In this document: positions 6,243-13,980 of the stretch, piece after piece | Numbering within the stretch: the stretch's first letter is position 1 | Layout of the letters: every line of letters starts with the position of its first letter | Source of the DNA: a virus | IMG/VR virus record: IMGVR_UViG_3300036841_000317 | Location: 1 to 22,448 of that record | Length of the DNA stretch: 22,448 bases | Direction: 5' to 3' (one strand) | The notes under the pieces: generated by a model | Told to the model about the DNA's origin: nothing | Database searches by the model: none | Seen by the model: the letters and a program-made list of their open reading frames with translations, nothing else | Translations under genes and position numbers: made by a program

Positions 6243-7085
6243 GTGGGAACAGCGAGCGCAGCGCGAAAAACACCGGCGAAACCGGCGAAGAACGGGAAAC
6301 GAACGGCACCGAAGAGCGTTCGAACGCTGAAAAAACGACCCAAGGAACAGCCCGCGGAGCCGGCGCGGTTCGAATCGCAGCATTTTGGGCCGCCGCCGGC
6401 GGGCGCAACGCATGTGCAAATGCGTCGAATCACGGCGAACGGCGACGCAGAGCGGCTCTTTTTGCTGCGAGACGGGCTCGAGGTCGACCGTTTCCCGTTG
6501 AAAGTGCTCTCGGTGGCGTGGCTCCGGCAGACCTTCGGCGCCGGCGAGTATCGCGGCAACTGGTTTCGCCAGGAAAACGGCAGATGGAAGCCGCTCGGGC
6601 AGCTCCGTGGTGTGCGTCTGTCGCCGCTAGCGGGCAACGATGTGCGCGGCGGTGCTCGAACCAAGCCGGTCCGCACGGTGGGCTTTCCCTTCGAGGTGCC
6701 GCCGCTCGCCGCGGCCGCGGCGCCGGCGGCGGCCGTCGACGAGCGCGAAGAGCGTGACCTCGTCTCGGCGCGTGTGCGCGTCGAGCGCGAGCTTTCGCAA
6801 ATGCGGCTCTCGACCATGGAGGAGCTCGCGACGTTGCGGCTCAACGCCGTACGGGAGGAGCACCGCACCGAAATGAGGGCGCTCGAGCGCAGGCTCGACG
6901 AGCTCGCGCGGCGCCGCGACCCGGAGGACGACGATGACGACGAGCCGGAGGAGCCACGCGAGGCGGGGCCGTGGGATTTCCTTCGGCCGTTCTTTCAGGA
7001 AATCACCCCGGTGCTACGCGAGGTCGTGCCCCATCTCCTCGCGAAGTTGGCTGCGCCGGGGCAGCTACCCGAGGCGAAAGGTTGA
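6243..7085 (+). CDS. Basic/coiled-coil protein, 280 aa, probably virion-related
   Basis: GTG 6243 follows a long G-run. The first 35 residues are Lys/Arg/Pro/Ala-rich and probably bind nucleic acid. Residues about 58-125 form a compact mixed domain with YRGNWFRQENGRWKPLGQ. Ala/Pro repeats lead to a long charged helix at about 165-225, very likely coiled coil, then an Asp/Glu tract (229-240) and a C-terminal helix (FLRPFFQEITPVLREVVPHLL). It is first in the late operon. A scaffolding, packaging-associated or genome-binding structural protein is plausible. There is no Walker A motif, so it is not the missing ATPase. Confidence 0.82.
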   Translation: MGTASAARKTPAKPAKNGKRTAPKSVRTLKKRPKEQPAEPARFESQHFGPPPAGATHVQMRRITANGDAERLFLLRDGLEVDRFPLKVLSVAWLRQTFGAGEYRGNWFRQENGRWKPLGQLRGVRLSPLAGNDVRGGARTKPVRTVGFPFEVPPLAAAAAPAAAVDEREERDLVSARVRVERELSQMRLSTMEELATLRLNAVREEHRTEMRALERRLDELARRRDPEDDDDDEPEEPREAGPWDFLRPFFQEITPVLREVVPHLLAKLAAPGQLPEAKG

Positions 7086-7089
7086 AGCG

Positions 7090-7488
7090 ATGCGACCCAA
7101 TGGACAAAGAGCCCCCGCCGGCGGCGCGGTGCAGGGCTGGTGCTCGGGCGAAACGCATTTTCGCGTCGAGCTGAAGACGCCGACCGGCGAGGAGCTCGCG
7201 CCGGCGTTCGAAGCGACGATGATCCTCCAGCTCGTTCCGCTCGGCGCGATGGTGCTGGTGATGGGGTGCGCGTGGACCGACGAGCCACGCGTGCCCGAGC
7301 CAGCTCGCGAGCTGAGCCTAACGTATGCGACTCGGCTACCGCGGCTCACCCTTGGTCTGAATCCCTTCGACGAGCTGGCGCAAAAATCAGTGGCCAATTT
7401 CTGCCAGCTGGCCACCAACCACTTCGCGCACCAGATCGCCGCGGCGACTTCGCCCCCGATTCAACCGCGATCGCTCGGAATCCCTTAG
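7090..7488 (+). CDS. Unknown protein, 132 aa, late operon
   Basis: ATG 7090 lies 5 bases after the previous stop, with AAAGG upstream. It starts with a flexible Gly/Ala/Pro stretch, followed by strands (THFRVELKTPTG, ATMILQLVPLGAMVLVMGC). The hydrophobic segment at about 43-60 could be a beta-core or a weak membrane span. A helix near the end (FDELAQKSVANFCQLATNHFAHQI) completes it. Its place before the wall-degrading enzymes suggests a virion or entry component; family not recognised. Confidence 0.78.
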   Translation: MRPNGQRAPAGGAVQGWCSGETHFRVELKTPTGEELAPAFEATMILQLVPLGAMVLVMGCAWTDEPRVPEPARELSLTYATRLPRLTLGLNPFDELAQKSVANFCQLATNHFAHQIAAATSPPIQPRSLGIP

Positions 7489-7515
7489 CCGCTGTGGCAT
7501 CCTCGCCAATGGGGG

Positions 7516-8625
7516 ATGCACACAGAGGAACAGCTACGCCGCGCGGCGCGGAACGCGGGGGTGCGCGTTCTGTCGATCCGCAACGTCAATAGCCCGGTCG
7601 GCCCCGTCGTCGTCGGCCGCTACGAGTGCAGCAACAACGAGCAGGCCTTTCGGCTTTTGATGGAGTTCGCGGAGGACGACGTCGCCGACGCCGTTGCGCG
7701 GACGGTCGGCCTCGAGGTGCGCCACCGCTTCGGGCCCGACCAGGTGCGCATGGCGAAGGCGATCCAGCAGTGGGTCAAGACGCACATCGATTACCTGCCC
7801 GAGCCGACGGAAACGTTCCAAGCCCCTTGGTACACGATCGCGACCGGGATCGGCGACTGCGACGACCACGCGAACCTGGTGCACGCGATCGCGCGAAACG
7901 CCGGCCTAAAAGCTCGTCTCGCGCCGGTGAGAAACAAGGAGCAGCAGATCCGCCACGCGTGCGCGCAGATCTCCGTCGACGGCGTGTGGTCGTGGGCCGA
8001 GACGACGCTCGATGCAGATTTCGACGAAGCGCCGCGCGCCGCGGCCGCGCGGCTCAAGTCGAACCGCGCCGATATCTCCGGCGCCGAGGGGGATGCGATG
8101 ACGGTGGTGCTGACGGGGGCGAACCTCCCCATGCGAAGGGGTGTCCGGTACCGCGCTCGAGCTCGTGTCGATACGCCAAAGGCGTTGACGCCGGCGAGCA
8201 CAATTCAGGCGTTTTTCGAGGATGCCGGCTTCGACGATGTACGTACGTATACCGACCCGAGCGCGCTGCCGGCGGATTGGCCCGCCGACCAGCGCGAAGC
8301 GCTCTCCGGTGGCGCCCTTGGCGGATGGACGGTGTTCGTAGAGGGAACCTGGGCCCAAGCGGACCAGGGTCTTCCGCGACCCGAGCCGATTTTAGCGGTG
8401 TGGGAAGCCGACCAGGTGACGCCGACGAGCTCGGGGCCTGGCGTCGTGACGTTGCCCGAAGTGGTCATCGTCGGCGACGTACCGGCCAAGCCTATCAACT
8501 GGAAGGTGGGAGCCTTCCTCGTGGCGACGGCCGCGGGCGTGATTTGGGTCGCGATGACGTTTGGCGGCCCGGAAAATCCACCGCGACGCTCGCGGCGGCC
8601 CTTTCTCCCCATGCAGCCGAAATGA
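7516..8625 (+). CDS. Membrane-anchored transglutaminase-like cysteine enzyme
   Basis: The product is 369 aa. Residues about 75-170 match the transglutaminase-like fold: nucleophile Cys115 in GIGDCDDHAN, His148 in RHACAQISVDG, and Asp166 after the WSWAETTLD strand, in the family order Cys-His-Asp. Residues about 226-285 form a second domain with FFEDAGFDDVRTYTD and a Trp-rich strand. A C-terminal membrane segment spans about 331-350, followed by a basic tail. The catalytic domain would sit on one side of a membrane, next to a lytic transglycosylase with the same anchoring. Likely roles are peptide hydrolysis in the cell wall during entry, or protein processing or cross-linking in the particle. 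The ATG at 7516 has only a G-run directly before it, so the exact start is less sure. Confidence 0.88.
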   Translation: MHTEEQLRRAARNAGVRVLSIRNVNSPVGPVVVGRYECSNNEQAFRLLMEFAEDDVADAVARTVGLEVRHRFGPDQVRMAKAIQQWVKTHIDYLPEPTETFQAPWYTIATGIGDCDDHANLVHAIARNAGLKARLAPVRNKEQQIRHACAQISVDGVWSWAETTLDADFDEAPRAAAARLKSNRADISGAEGDAMTVVLTGANLPMRRGVRYRARARVDTPKALTPASTIQAFFEDAGFDDVRTYTDPSALPADWPADQREALSGGALGGWTVFVEGTWAQADQGLPRPEPILAVWEADQVTPTSSGPGVVTLPEVVIVGDVPAKPINWKVGAFLVATAAGVIWVAMTFGGPENPPRRSRRPFLPMQPK

Positions 8626-9272
8626 CAACGCTCCCTGATTTGCCGGGCCTGCGCGACCTCTCCGGCGGAGAGCAACGGGCCCTTGTGGACATGGCCGGCC
8701 GGCTCGGCGCGAACCCCGATGACATTGCCTACGTCATCGGGTTCGAGACCGGACCGCGCACGCCGTTCTCGCCGGCGGCGCGCAACCCGGCCTCGGGCTG
8801 CACAGGACTCATCCAATTTTGCAGAGAAGCGGCCGCCGGATTGGGCACAACGCTCGACGAGCTCGCCGCGATGTCGTTCGCCGAGCAGCTCGGGTACGTG
8901 GAGCGATATTTCAAGCCATTTCAGGGGCGATTGAGCTCGCTCGAAGCGACCTATTTGGCCGTGTTTTGGCCCGCCGCGATGTCGAAAGACGATGACTTCG
9001 TCATCGCCTCGCAGCCGAGCCTTGCTTATGAGCAAAACCCGTCCTTCGATCGCCAGGGACGCGGGTACTTCACCCGCGGCGACGTCGTTGCGGAGATCCG
9101 CGCGTACGCTGCTGTGCCGCGAGGTCGTATCTCCGTGCCCGGGGCATGGTCGCTCGATTTAGGCTCGATCATTTTGCTCGGAGCTGTTGCCGGTGCCGGG
9201 GTGGCTTGGTATTCCCAAAGTGATGCGTGGGGTGCGCGTTCGCGGCGAGATGGCCGAGCTAGGCTGTGGTAA
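8622..9272 (+). CDS. Membrane-anchored lytic transglycosylase (SLT-like)
   Basis: ATG 8622 overlaps the previous stop (ATGA); the longer upstream open frame is only a shadow of the neighbouring gene. The product is 216 aa. Residues about 20-120 look like a goose-type/SLT lysozyme fold: catalytic Glu42 in VIGFETG, then GLIQF at 62-66 and a helix EQLGYVERYFKPF. A C-terminal hydrophobic span lies at about 178-197 (LDLGSIILLGAVAGAGVAW), then a basic tail. The enzyme cleaves peptidoglycan glycan strands to the 1,6-anhydro form. Internal-membrane phages such as PRD1 carry a transglycosylase (P7) associated with the virion membrane, so a role in genome entry is the best inference. Confidence 0.85.
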   Translation: MTTLPDLPGLRDLSGGEQRALVDMAGRLGANPDDIAYVIGFETGPRTPFSPAARNPASGCTGLIQFCREAAAGLGTTLDELAAMSFAEQLGYVERYFKPFQGRLSSLEATYLAVFWPAAMSKDDDFVIASQPSLAYEQNPSFDRQGRGYFTRGDVVAEIRAYAAVPRGRISVPGAWSLDLGSIILLGAVAGAGVAWYSQSDAWGARSRRDGRARLW

Positions 9273-10053
9273 CGGCCTTGGCGGGGTCGACGGCGACACG
9301 CAACTCATCGGCGACGCGTGGGACGACCTCGGCGATTTCGCGGCGGACGCCGTGGCCACCGTCGCGCCGATTGGGCTCGCCGTCGTCGGCAGCGTGATCG
9401 CGCCCGGTATCGGTACCGCGCTCGGCGGACTCGCCGGCTCGGCCATCGGCAAGGCGGTGGGGGGCAGCGCTCCGAGCGGTGTTCTCGGGGCGGCGATCAA
9501 CATCGGAAGCGGCATCGTCACCGGCGATGTGAGCAGCATCGTCAAAGGTGGCGTTTCGCTCGGCGCGCAGGGACTCTCCGCGCTCGGCGGTGGCGGTGGG
9601 CCGGTCTACAACGGCCAGCCCGCGGCGCCGGCGCCGAGGACGACGCCGTACGTCATCGACAAGCCGGGGTGGCGTCTCGACGCCGCCAATGGGCAGTGGT
9701 GCTACGACGCGGCCGACTACTGCACGCCGGCCGTCATTGGCGATCGGAACAGCGTGACCGGCGAGGTGTACACCGGTGCACCCGCGGCGCAGCCTGGGCT
9801 CATCGCAACGCGCAGCCTTTCGTCGCTGCCGCGCACCCTCACCACCGCGAGCATGCTCAGCTCGGCGAACGTTCTTCGCGCGCTGGCGTTGAAACAGCCC
9901 GCGCAGCCTCAAACTTTGGCCGCTCCGGTGCAACCTGCGCCGGCGGCGGCCGCGCCGGCTCCGGCGAAATGGAGCACCGGTAAGAAGGTCGCGGGCGTGG
10001 GAGCCGCCCTCGGCCTTGGTTACGCTGCCTGGCGGATCGCTGCCTTGTTGTGA
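9250..10053 (+). CDS. Gly/Ala-rich membrane protein of the virion region
   Basis: The start is uncertain: TTG 9187, ATG 9223 or ATG 9250. I give 9250, which overlaps the transglycosylase gene by 23 bases; the product is then 267 aa. A Gly/Ala/Val-rich hydrophobic region (about 35-75: APIGLAVVGSVIAPGIGTA and following) resembles membrane-penetrating or glycine-zipper segments. The central domain (about 130-180) has Trp/Tyr/Cys residues (QWCYDAADYC). A Pro/Ala linker leads to a C-terminal hydrophobic helix (VAGVGAALGLGYAAWRIAALL). It is probably embedded in the virus membrane; a pore-forming or DNA-delivery role is possible but unproven. Confidence 0.78.
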   Translation: MAELGCGNGLGGVDGDTQLIGDAWDDLGDFAADAVATVAPIGLAVVGSVIAPGIGTALGGLAGSAIGKAVGGSAPSGVLGAAINIGSGIVTGDVSSIVKGGVSLGAQGLSALGGGGGPVYNGQPAAPAPRTTPYVIDKPGWRLDAANGQWCYDAADYCTPAVIGDRNSVTGEVYTGAPAAQPGLIATRSLSSLPRTLTTASMLSSANVLRALALKQPAQPQTLAAPVQPAPAAAAPAPAKWSTGKKVAGVGAALGLGYAAWRIAALL

Positions 10054-10796
10054 TCGTACGCTCACGCGATCGGAATCCGATTGGCTTCGCGCTGCCGAAG
10101 CCGACGGTAACGACCACGCCGCCAAAGACGACGGTCACGCCGCCTTCGGTGACCACGCGTCTCACGCTCGGCTCGACGCCGGCGACGCCGGCGACGCCGG
10201 CGGTATCGACCATTTTGCGCCTCGGCTCGCCGACGACGACGCCGGCGGCACCCGCGACAAGTACGCCATCGTTTAGCTCGATCTTGCGCGCGATCGCGCC
10301 GACGACGACGACGCCGGCGCCGGCGACGGCAGGATCGCTCATCAAGGCGCTTGGTCCGACGGTGAAGGCGTTGACCACGCCAACGACGCCGGCGACGACC
10401 GGACCGATCGCGGCGTTCAATCGCTCGACGTCCGCGCTTTCACTCGCGCCGACGACGGCGCCCGGGACACCGGTCGCAACGTCGATCCCGACGCCGCCAA
10501 CGACGCAGGTGCAGGTGCAGGCGACGCAGCCACCCGGCACGTACGTGGGTCCCGACGGACGCACGTACATGGATCCGAGCTACTACCCTCCGCAGACCTC
10601 GAGCGGTGGCGGTGGTGGCGGCGGCATCGGTCCGGCCATGACGTCGGGCTACGCAGCTGCACCGCTCGACGCGGCGCCCGCGGCCGCGGCGCCGGCGAGC
10701 TCGGGTTTTGGCGATTTCTTCACGCCGAAGAACATCGCGATCGGAGCGGCGATCTTTGTCGGGGGCATCGTCCTGAAAAAGGTGCTGCATGCCTAA
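10050..10796 (+). CDS. Pro/Thr-rich membrane-anchored protein, 248 aa
   Basis: GTG 10050 overlaps the previous stop (GTGA). Residues about 16-165 are a mucin-like Pro/Thr/Ala/Ser-rich region with TPA repeats (9-base units at 10175-10201). Next come a short motif GTYVGPDGRTYMDPSYYPP, a seven-residue Gly run and a C-terminal membrane helix (about 226-243). The layout is a long extended stalk fixed in a membrane, suiting a spike stalk or a protein spanning the space between membrane and capsid. The stop overlaps the start of the LysM gene. Confidence 0.78.
   Translation: MIVRSRDRNPIGFALPKPTVTTTPPKTTVTPPSVTTRLTLGSTPATPATPAVSTILRLGSPTTTPAAPATSTPSFSSILRAIAPTTTTPAPATAGSLIKALGPTVKALTTPTTPATTGPIAAFNRSTSALSLAPTTAPGTPVATSIPTPPTTQVQVQATQPPGTYVGPDGRTYMDPSYYPPQTSSGGGGGGGIGPAMTSGYAAAPLDAAPAAAAPASSGFGDFFTPKNIAIGAAIFVGGIVLKKVLHA
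10175..10201. repeat. Three 9-bp tandem repeats
   Basis: GACGCCGGC is present three times head to tail and codes for Thr-Pro-Ala repeats in the stalk-like protein. Such in-frame repeats can expand or shrink by slippage, changing stalk length. Confidence 0.8.
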
Positions 10797-11490
10797 AACG
10801 ATCACGTCGATCGGCGACCTCGGTTGCTGCATTCTCGGCGTCAACGACGCCGGCGGCGGCCTCGGTTCGCTCGATGAAATGATGAGCATCTCGGGCGCCG
10901 ACGACGACGCCATCAACATCGACGACCCGGGCCAGCCCGAGCCCGCGGTGTCCGACTTCGATCCGATCTTCATTCCGGCAACCGGGCCGGTCGCGATGGC
11001 GATCCCGGAGCCAGGGCCCGGCGGCAGCCTCACGCCGAAGGCGGCGGGCTGGGCGCGCGGTGATGGATCGTACGTCGTGCAGTCGGGCGACACGCTTTCC
11101 GGGCTCGCCCGCATCTACCTCGGCGACGCTGCGCGCTATCCCGACATCTGGAATCGGCAGAGCGCCGACTACAGGGCCAAGCGCGCCTCACCGAACAACC
11201 TCGTGGTGGGGGACATCCTTGCCATGCCGCCGGAAGCCGTACTCAAGGCCCAGCAGCTCGGCGTATTTACGCCGAAGGTGTCGAGCTCGAGCTCGAGCTC
11301 GTCGCCGGCGCCGGCGGCGCCCGTCGCGACGGCGCCCGTCCCGAAGCCCGCCGCAGCCACCAAGCCAAGCCACAAGGTGGCTCTAGGACTTGGCTCCGCG
11401 CTCGCCGCGGGCCTCGGCCTCCTGGTCTTTCGAAAGCCCCACAGCGCGAAGCCTGCGCGCCGGAAAGCAGCACGGAGGCGCCGGCGATGA
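10789..11490 (+). CDS. LysM-domain membrane protein
   Basis: ATG 10789 overlaps the upstream stop. The product is 233 aa. After an acidic N-terminal region, a LysM domain lies at about 94-148: SYVVQSGDTLSGLARIYLGD, the PDIWN and NNLVVGDILAMP motifs. LysM binds the N-acetylglucosamine part of peptidoglycan. Then come an eight-Ser run, a Pro/Ala linker, a membrane helix at about 196-214 and a very basic tail (RRKAARRRRR). In phages LysM occurs in virion base or lysis proteins. Here it would hold the particle or its membrane at the cell wall beside the transglutaminase-like and transglycosylase enzymes. The Ser run comes from a repeated GAGCTC word. Confidence 0.88.
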   Translation: MPKTITSIGDLGCCILGVNDAGGGLGSLDEMMSISGADDDAINIDDPGQPEPAVSDFDPIFIPATGPVAMAIPEPGPGGSLTPKAAGWARGDGSYVVQSGDTLSGLARIYLGDAARYPDIWNRQSADYRAKRASPNNLVVGDILAMPPEAVLKAQQLGVFTPKVSSSSSSSSPAPAAPVATAPVPKPAAATKPSHKVALGLGSALAAGLGLLVFRKPHSAKPARRKAARRRRR

Positions 11491-11774
11491 AGCGTGACGC
11501 GGCGACGTGGCACCGCGTCTTCGAGCGGTCGCTCGTCGGCGTTACGCCTTACGTGCAAAGCAAGGCGGACGCGGACGAGTACGTACAGCGCGCCAAGATG
11601 CTCGCCGATCGAGCGTCGGTCGTCGCCGGCGAGGTGCCGCGCACAGGCTCGCTCCCGGAGAGCAGCGAAGAGAACGACCCGTTTCCGCTGACGCGTCAGT
11701 TCCTTCGAAGCCGCACGCCTGAACCCGCGCCGATCCCTGGCCCCTTCGATTGGGAGGGCGATCGCTTTGGCTGA
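11487..11774 (+). CDS. Small protein of unknown function, 95 aa
   Basis: ATG 11487 overlaps the LysM gene stop (ATGA). The N-terminal half is helical and charged (WHRVFERSLVGV, DADEYVQRAKMLADRASVV), and the C-terminal half is Pro/Ser/Glu-rich and probably disordered. No membrane span or Cys pair. It overlaps the next TTG start, so it is translated with its neighbours. A minor virion or assembly factor is a guess from position only. Confidence 0.75.
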   Translation: MKRDAATWHRVFERSLVGVTPYVQSKADADEYVQRAKMLADRASVVAGEVPRTGSLPESSEENDPFPLTRQFLRSRTPEPAPIPGPFDWEGDRFG

Positions 11775-12573
11775 TCTGCTGCAAGCGCAGTTTGACCCCG
11801 TCGCCGGCGCCGCGGCGCTCGCCACTTTCAATGGCGCAAGCGGTGTACGTGCGTACCTGTCGGGGCAAAATCTTCGAGCAGGGCTCCTGTCGGCGCTCTA
11901 CTCGGCCGAGATGCTCGCCGCGACGGCGGGCGTGGTGCCGTGGTTCGATCTCGGCGATGGCCAGAAGGGCGTGGCGGTACTCGGGGGGGCCCGCAGTAAG
12001 CTTGCAAGCGCGCCCGAGAGCGTTCGGACGATCTACCTCGCAGCGCATGGAGCCGCGCGCCAGGCCCAGGCGCACGCGCGCGAGGCGTCGTCCGGCGTTC
12101 CTCTTTCGCAGCGCACCGACGGGTCGCTGGCAACGGTGCAGCAAGCGGTGGGAGCGCTTCCGCTCGTCGCCGTCGTCGTGGTGACGGTGATCGGAGTCGC
12201 CGCGGTGTGTGCAAGCGCGTGGTTTGCAAAAGGCGTCGTCGAAAAGATCGTGCAGACGCACGCCGACGATCTTCGCGCGACCTACGCCGTCGACCAGGCG
12301 GCGAAGCTCGCCATGGCCCAGATCGCCGCGGGCCAGCCCGTCGACCCGGGCGTGTACGCCGTTCTCCAAGCGGCGGCGAAGAAAGAGGCGGAAGCGCCGG
12401 CGCTGATCCCGACCTGGGCGATCGCCGGCGCCGCGGGCGTCGTCATCGCGATCGCGTGGCGTCCCGTCGCCGACGCGCTCTCGTGGGGCTCGATGCTCAT
12501 TCCGTCGCGGCCGCGCTCGCCGCTTCGCGGCGGCCGCACGTCGGGCATTTTCACGTCATCGGGGGGCGGGTGA
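11767..12573 (+). CDS. Two-span membrane protein, 268 aa
   Basis: TTG 11767 is supported by GGGAGGG about 8 bases upstream and by overlap with the preceding gene. A strong membrane segment lies at about 131-156 (LPLVAVVVVTVIGVAAV) and a second at about 216-232 (TWAIAGAAGVVIAIAW). The first 130 residues are Ala-rich helix, and a helical domain with EKIVQTHADDLRATY separates the spans. The C-terminus is Arg/Ser/Gly-rich. It fits a virus-membrane structural protein. Its stop overlaps the next GTG (GTGA). Confidence 0.8.
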   Translation: MADLLQAQFDPVAGAAALATFNGASGVRAYLSGQNLRAGLLSALYSAEMLAATAGVVPWFDLGDGQKGVAVLGGARSKLASAPESVRTIYLAAHGAARQAQAHAREASSGVPLSQRTDGSLATVQQAVGALPLVAVVVVTVIGVAAVCASAWFAKGVVEKIVQTHADDLRATYAVDQAAKLAMAQIAAGQPVDPGVYAVLQAAAKKEAEAPALIPTWAIAGAAGVVIAIAWRPVADALSWGSMLIPSRPRSPLRGGRTSGIFTSSGGG

Positions 12574-12848
12574 GTAGTGGGACACGCAAGTACATCATTA
12601 CCCACTGGGGGCACCGCGGCCCGGTGCCATGGTACGACCTCGAGTGTCCGGACCCGCGCGCCGGCGAGCTCGTCGCGCTTGGTCATCTGCCCGAGATCGC
12701 GTACCTCACGACCAAGGGCGGCGACCGTGGCCCGACGCTGTACGAGCACAAGTTCCATCGGCCGTGGCCGATACTTGCGTTCAATGGCACGGGGTTGGTT
12801 ATCTGCGGAGGGGGCTACCGCGTAGGGGTTAGAGGCATCATCGGCTGA
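12570..12848 (+). CDS. Small protein of unknown function, 92 aa
   Basis: GTG 12570 overlaps the upstream stop; the longer open frame from 12207 is a shadow. The protein is rich in His, Trp, Gly and Pro (YIITHWGHRGPVPWYDLECP, HKFHRPWPILAF) and looks beta-rich, with a hydrophobic end (GLVICGGGYRVGVRGIIG). His/Cys residues could bind metal, but no known motif is clear. It lies between two membrane-protein genes of the presumed virion operon. Confidence 0.68.
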   Translation: MSSGTRKYIITHWGHRGPVPWYDLECPDPRAGELVALGHLPEIAYLTTKGGDRGPTLYEHKFHRPWPILAFNGTGLVICGGGYRVGVRGIIG

Positions 12849-12871
12849 ACGCCGAAGCCCGGGGGGGCGCA

Positions 12872-13864
12872 ATGGCACGTGCACGTCGAATCACCGTCCG
12901 GGTTTCGAACCCGACGCACAGGCAACGAGCGAAGAAACGCGCGACCAAGCGTCGCCGGCGCCGCAATCCGGGCGAGCAACTGTCGTTCGCGCAGATCGCA
13001 CAGAAGCACGCTCGAGCGAAGCCGCTGCGTCGCAAGCACCCCAAAAAGGGGCGCTTCATCTCGCAGATCATGAAGAAGAAGGGCAAGCGACGCGCGCCGG
13101 CGCGGAAGCGCGCCCCGAGCTCGGCGGCGCACACGACGCACCGCGCGGCGCCGCGCTTCGAGCAGCTCACGCTCGACGAAGCGCTCGCGTCAGTGCCGCG
13201 CGTCAATCGACGCATGATCGGCGCTCGTCCGATCGTCGTCGTCGCCGGCGGCGCAACGCGCTCGAGCTCGAGCTCGAGCGGGACGAAGAAGAAGCGAAAA
13301 AAGGCGGTTCGAAAGGCCGCGCGAAAGGGGGGACACATGGCCAAACGAAGAAGTGGTGGGAAGAAACGTCGAAAGAGCTCGCGCGGCCGCAGGGGGCACC
13401 GTCGCATTCGGTGCACGGCGTACCAGCGCAAGGGCAAGTGGATTGCTCGTCGCGTCAATCCGAGCCTTCCGGCTCCGATCGCGGCGGGCCTCGGTGCCGT
13501 GGTCGGCGCCGCGGCGGGCGTCGGCATCTCGTACGGTGCCGACAAGCTCGGGATCGGAAGCCCGAGCGTGCGAAACTGGGGACTCTTCGGGATCGGTCTC
13601 TTGACCGCTGCCGTGGGTCACAAGTTCGCGCCGGGTGCGTCGCTCGCCGTCGGTGCTGGCGTTGCCGGCATCGGCCTTTTGCGCAGCGCACAGACGATGC
13701 TCTACGCCGTGCCGCAAGCAACGGCGCCGGTGTCGGGCCTCGGCATGGGCGAGGGCGGCGAGGGATCGATCTCGGGCCCGTTCGGACAACTCGGCTCCGG
13801 CGGTTCGGTCTTCGACCGGATCGGCGCGGTCGTCGAGGGAGACGTAGGCGCGCTCTACGAGTGA
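12872..13864 (+). CDS. Basic DNA-binding-like domain fused to a multi-span membrane domain
   Basis: The product is 330 aa from ATG 12872, behind a G-run. Residues 1-85 and 137-195 are extremely Lys/Arg-rich, like nucleic-acid-condensing proteins, separated by a short neutral domain and a six-Ser run. Residues about 200-272 hold three Gly/Ala-rich hydrophobic segments, followed by a Gly/Ser-rich acidic tail. The design suggests a protein in the virus membrane that contacts the packed genome, or draws it to the membrane during assembly. An in-frame internal ATG at 13337 has a strong ribosome site, so a shorter second product is likely. Internal-membrane phages do have DNA-contacting membrane proteins; homology here is not claimed. 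Confidence 0.82.
   Translation: MARARRITVRVSNPTHRQRAKKRATKRRRRRNPGEQLSFAQIAQKHARAKPLRRKHPKKGRFISQIMKKKGKRRAPARKRAPSSAAHTTHRAAPRFEQLTLDEALASVPRVNRRMIGARPIVVVAGGATRSSSSSSGTKKKRKKAVRKAARKGGHMAKRRSGGKKRRKSSRGRRGHRRIRCTAYQRKGKWIARRVNPSLPAPIAAGLGAVVGAAAGVGISYGADKLGIGSPSVRNWGLFGIGLLTAAVGHKFAPGASLAVGAGVAGIGLLRSAQTMLYAVPQATAPVSGLGMGEGGEGSISGPFGQLGSGGSVFDRIGAVVEGDVGALYE
13326..13339 (+). promoter_or_regulatory. Internal ribosome binding site and ATG within the basic membrane-protein gene
   Basis: AGGGGGGA lies four to eleven bases before the in-frame ATG at 13337 (Met156). Starting here gives a 175-aa product with the second basic region plus the whole membrane domain. This is stronger than the site at the main start, so the gene may make two nested proteins, or may be an old fusion of two genes. 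Confidence 0.5.
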
Positions 13865-13980
13865 TGCCGCTTCGGGGATTGCCGCGAGCGAAGGGAGCCG
13901 TGGGGCAATCGGTGCGGTGACGGCTGGCGTCGTCGTCGCACCCACCACCCAACACACAAAAAAAAACCCGGGGGGGTCTC
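13865..13980 (+). promoter_or_regulatory. Leader region before the major capsid candidate
   Basis: This is the longest gap inside the late operon. It has a 7-bp inverted repeat (13877-13883/13904-13910), a run of nine A at about 13959-13967, and a G-run serving as ribosome site before ATG 13981. An extra promoter or mRNA processing signal to raise capsid expression is plausible; I cannot point to a sure -35/-10 pair. An 18-codon frame (13864-13920) is too short to call. Confidence 0.4.

Noticed and set aside
6243-7085. Packaging ATPase in the first late gene
   Set aside because: AKPAKNGKRT near the N-terminus vaguely resembles a P-loop, but it lacks the GK[ST] ending and lies in a disordered basic tail.
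7626-8621. Upstream half of a 548-codon open frame ending at 9272
   Set aside because: It overlaps the transglutaminase-like gene in another frame and reads as Arg/Gly-rich shadow. The real transglycosylase starts at 8622 with an ATGA overlap.
13864-13920. 18-codon frame MPLRGLPRAKGAVGQSVR
   Set aside because: It starts from a TGATG overlap but is too short and basic to support. It is more likely leader sequence.
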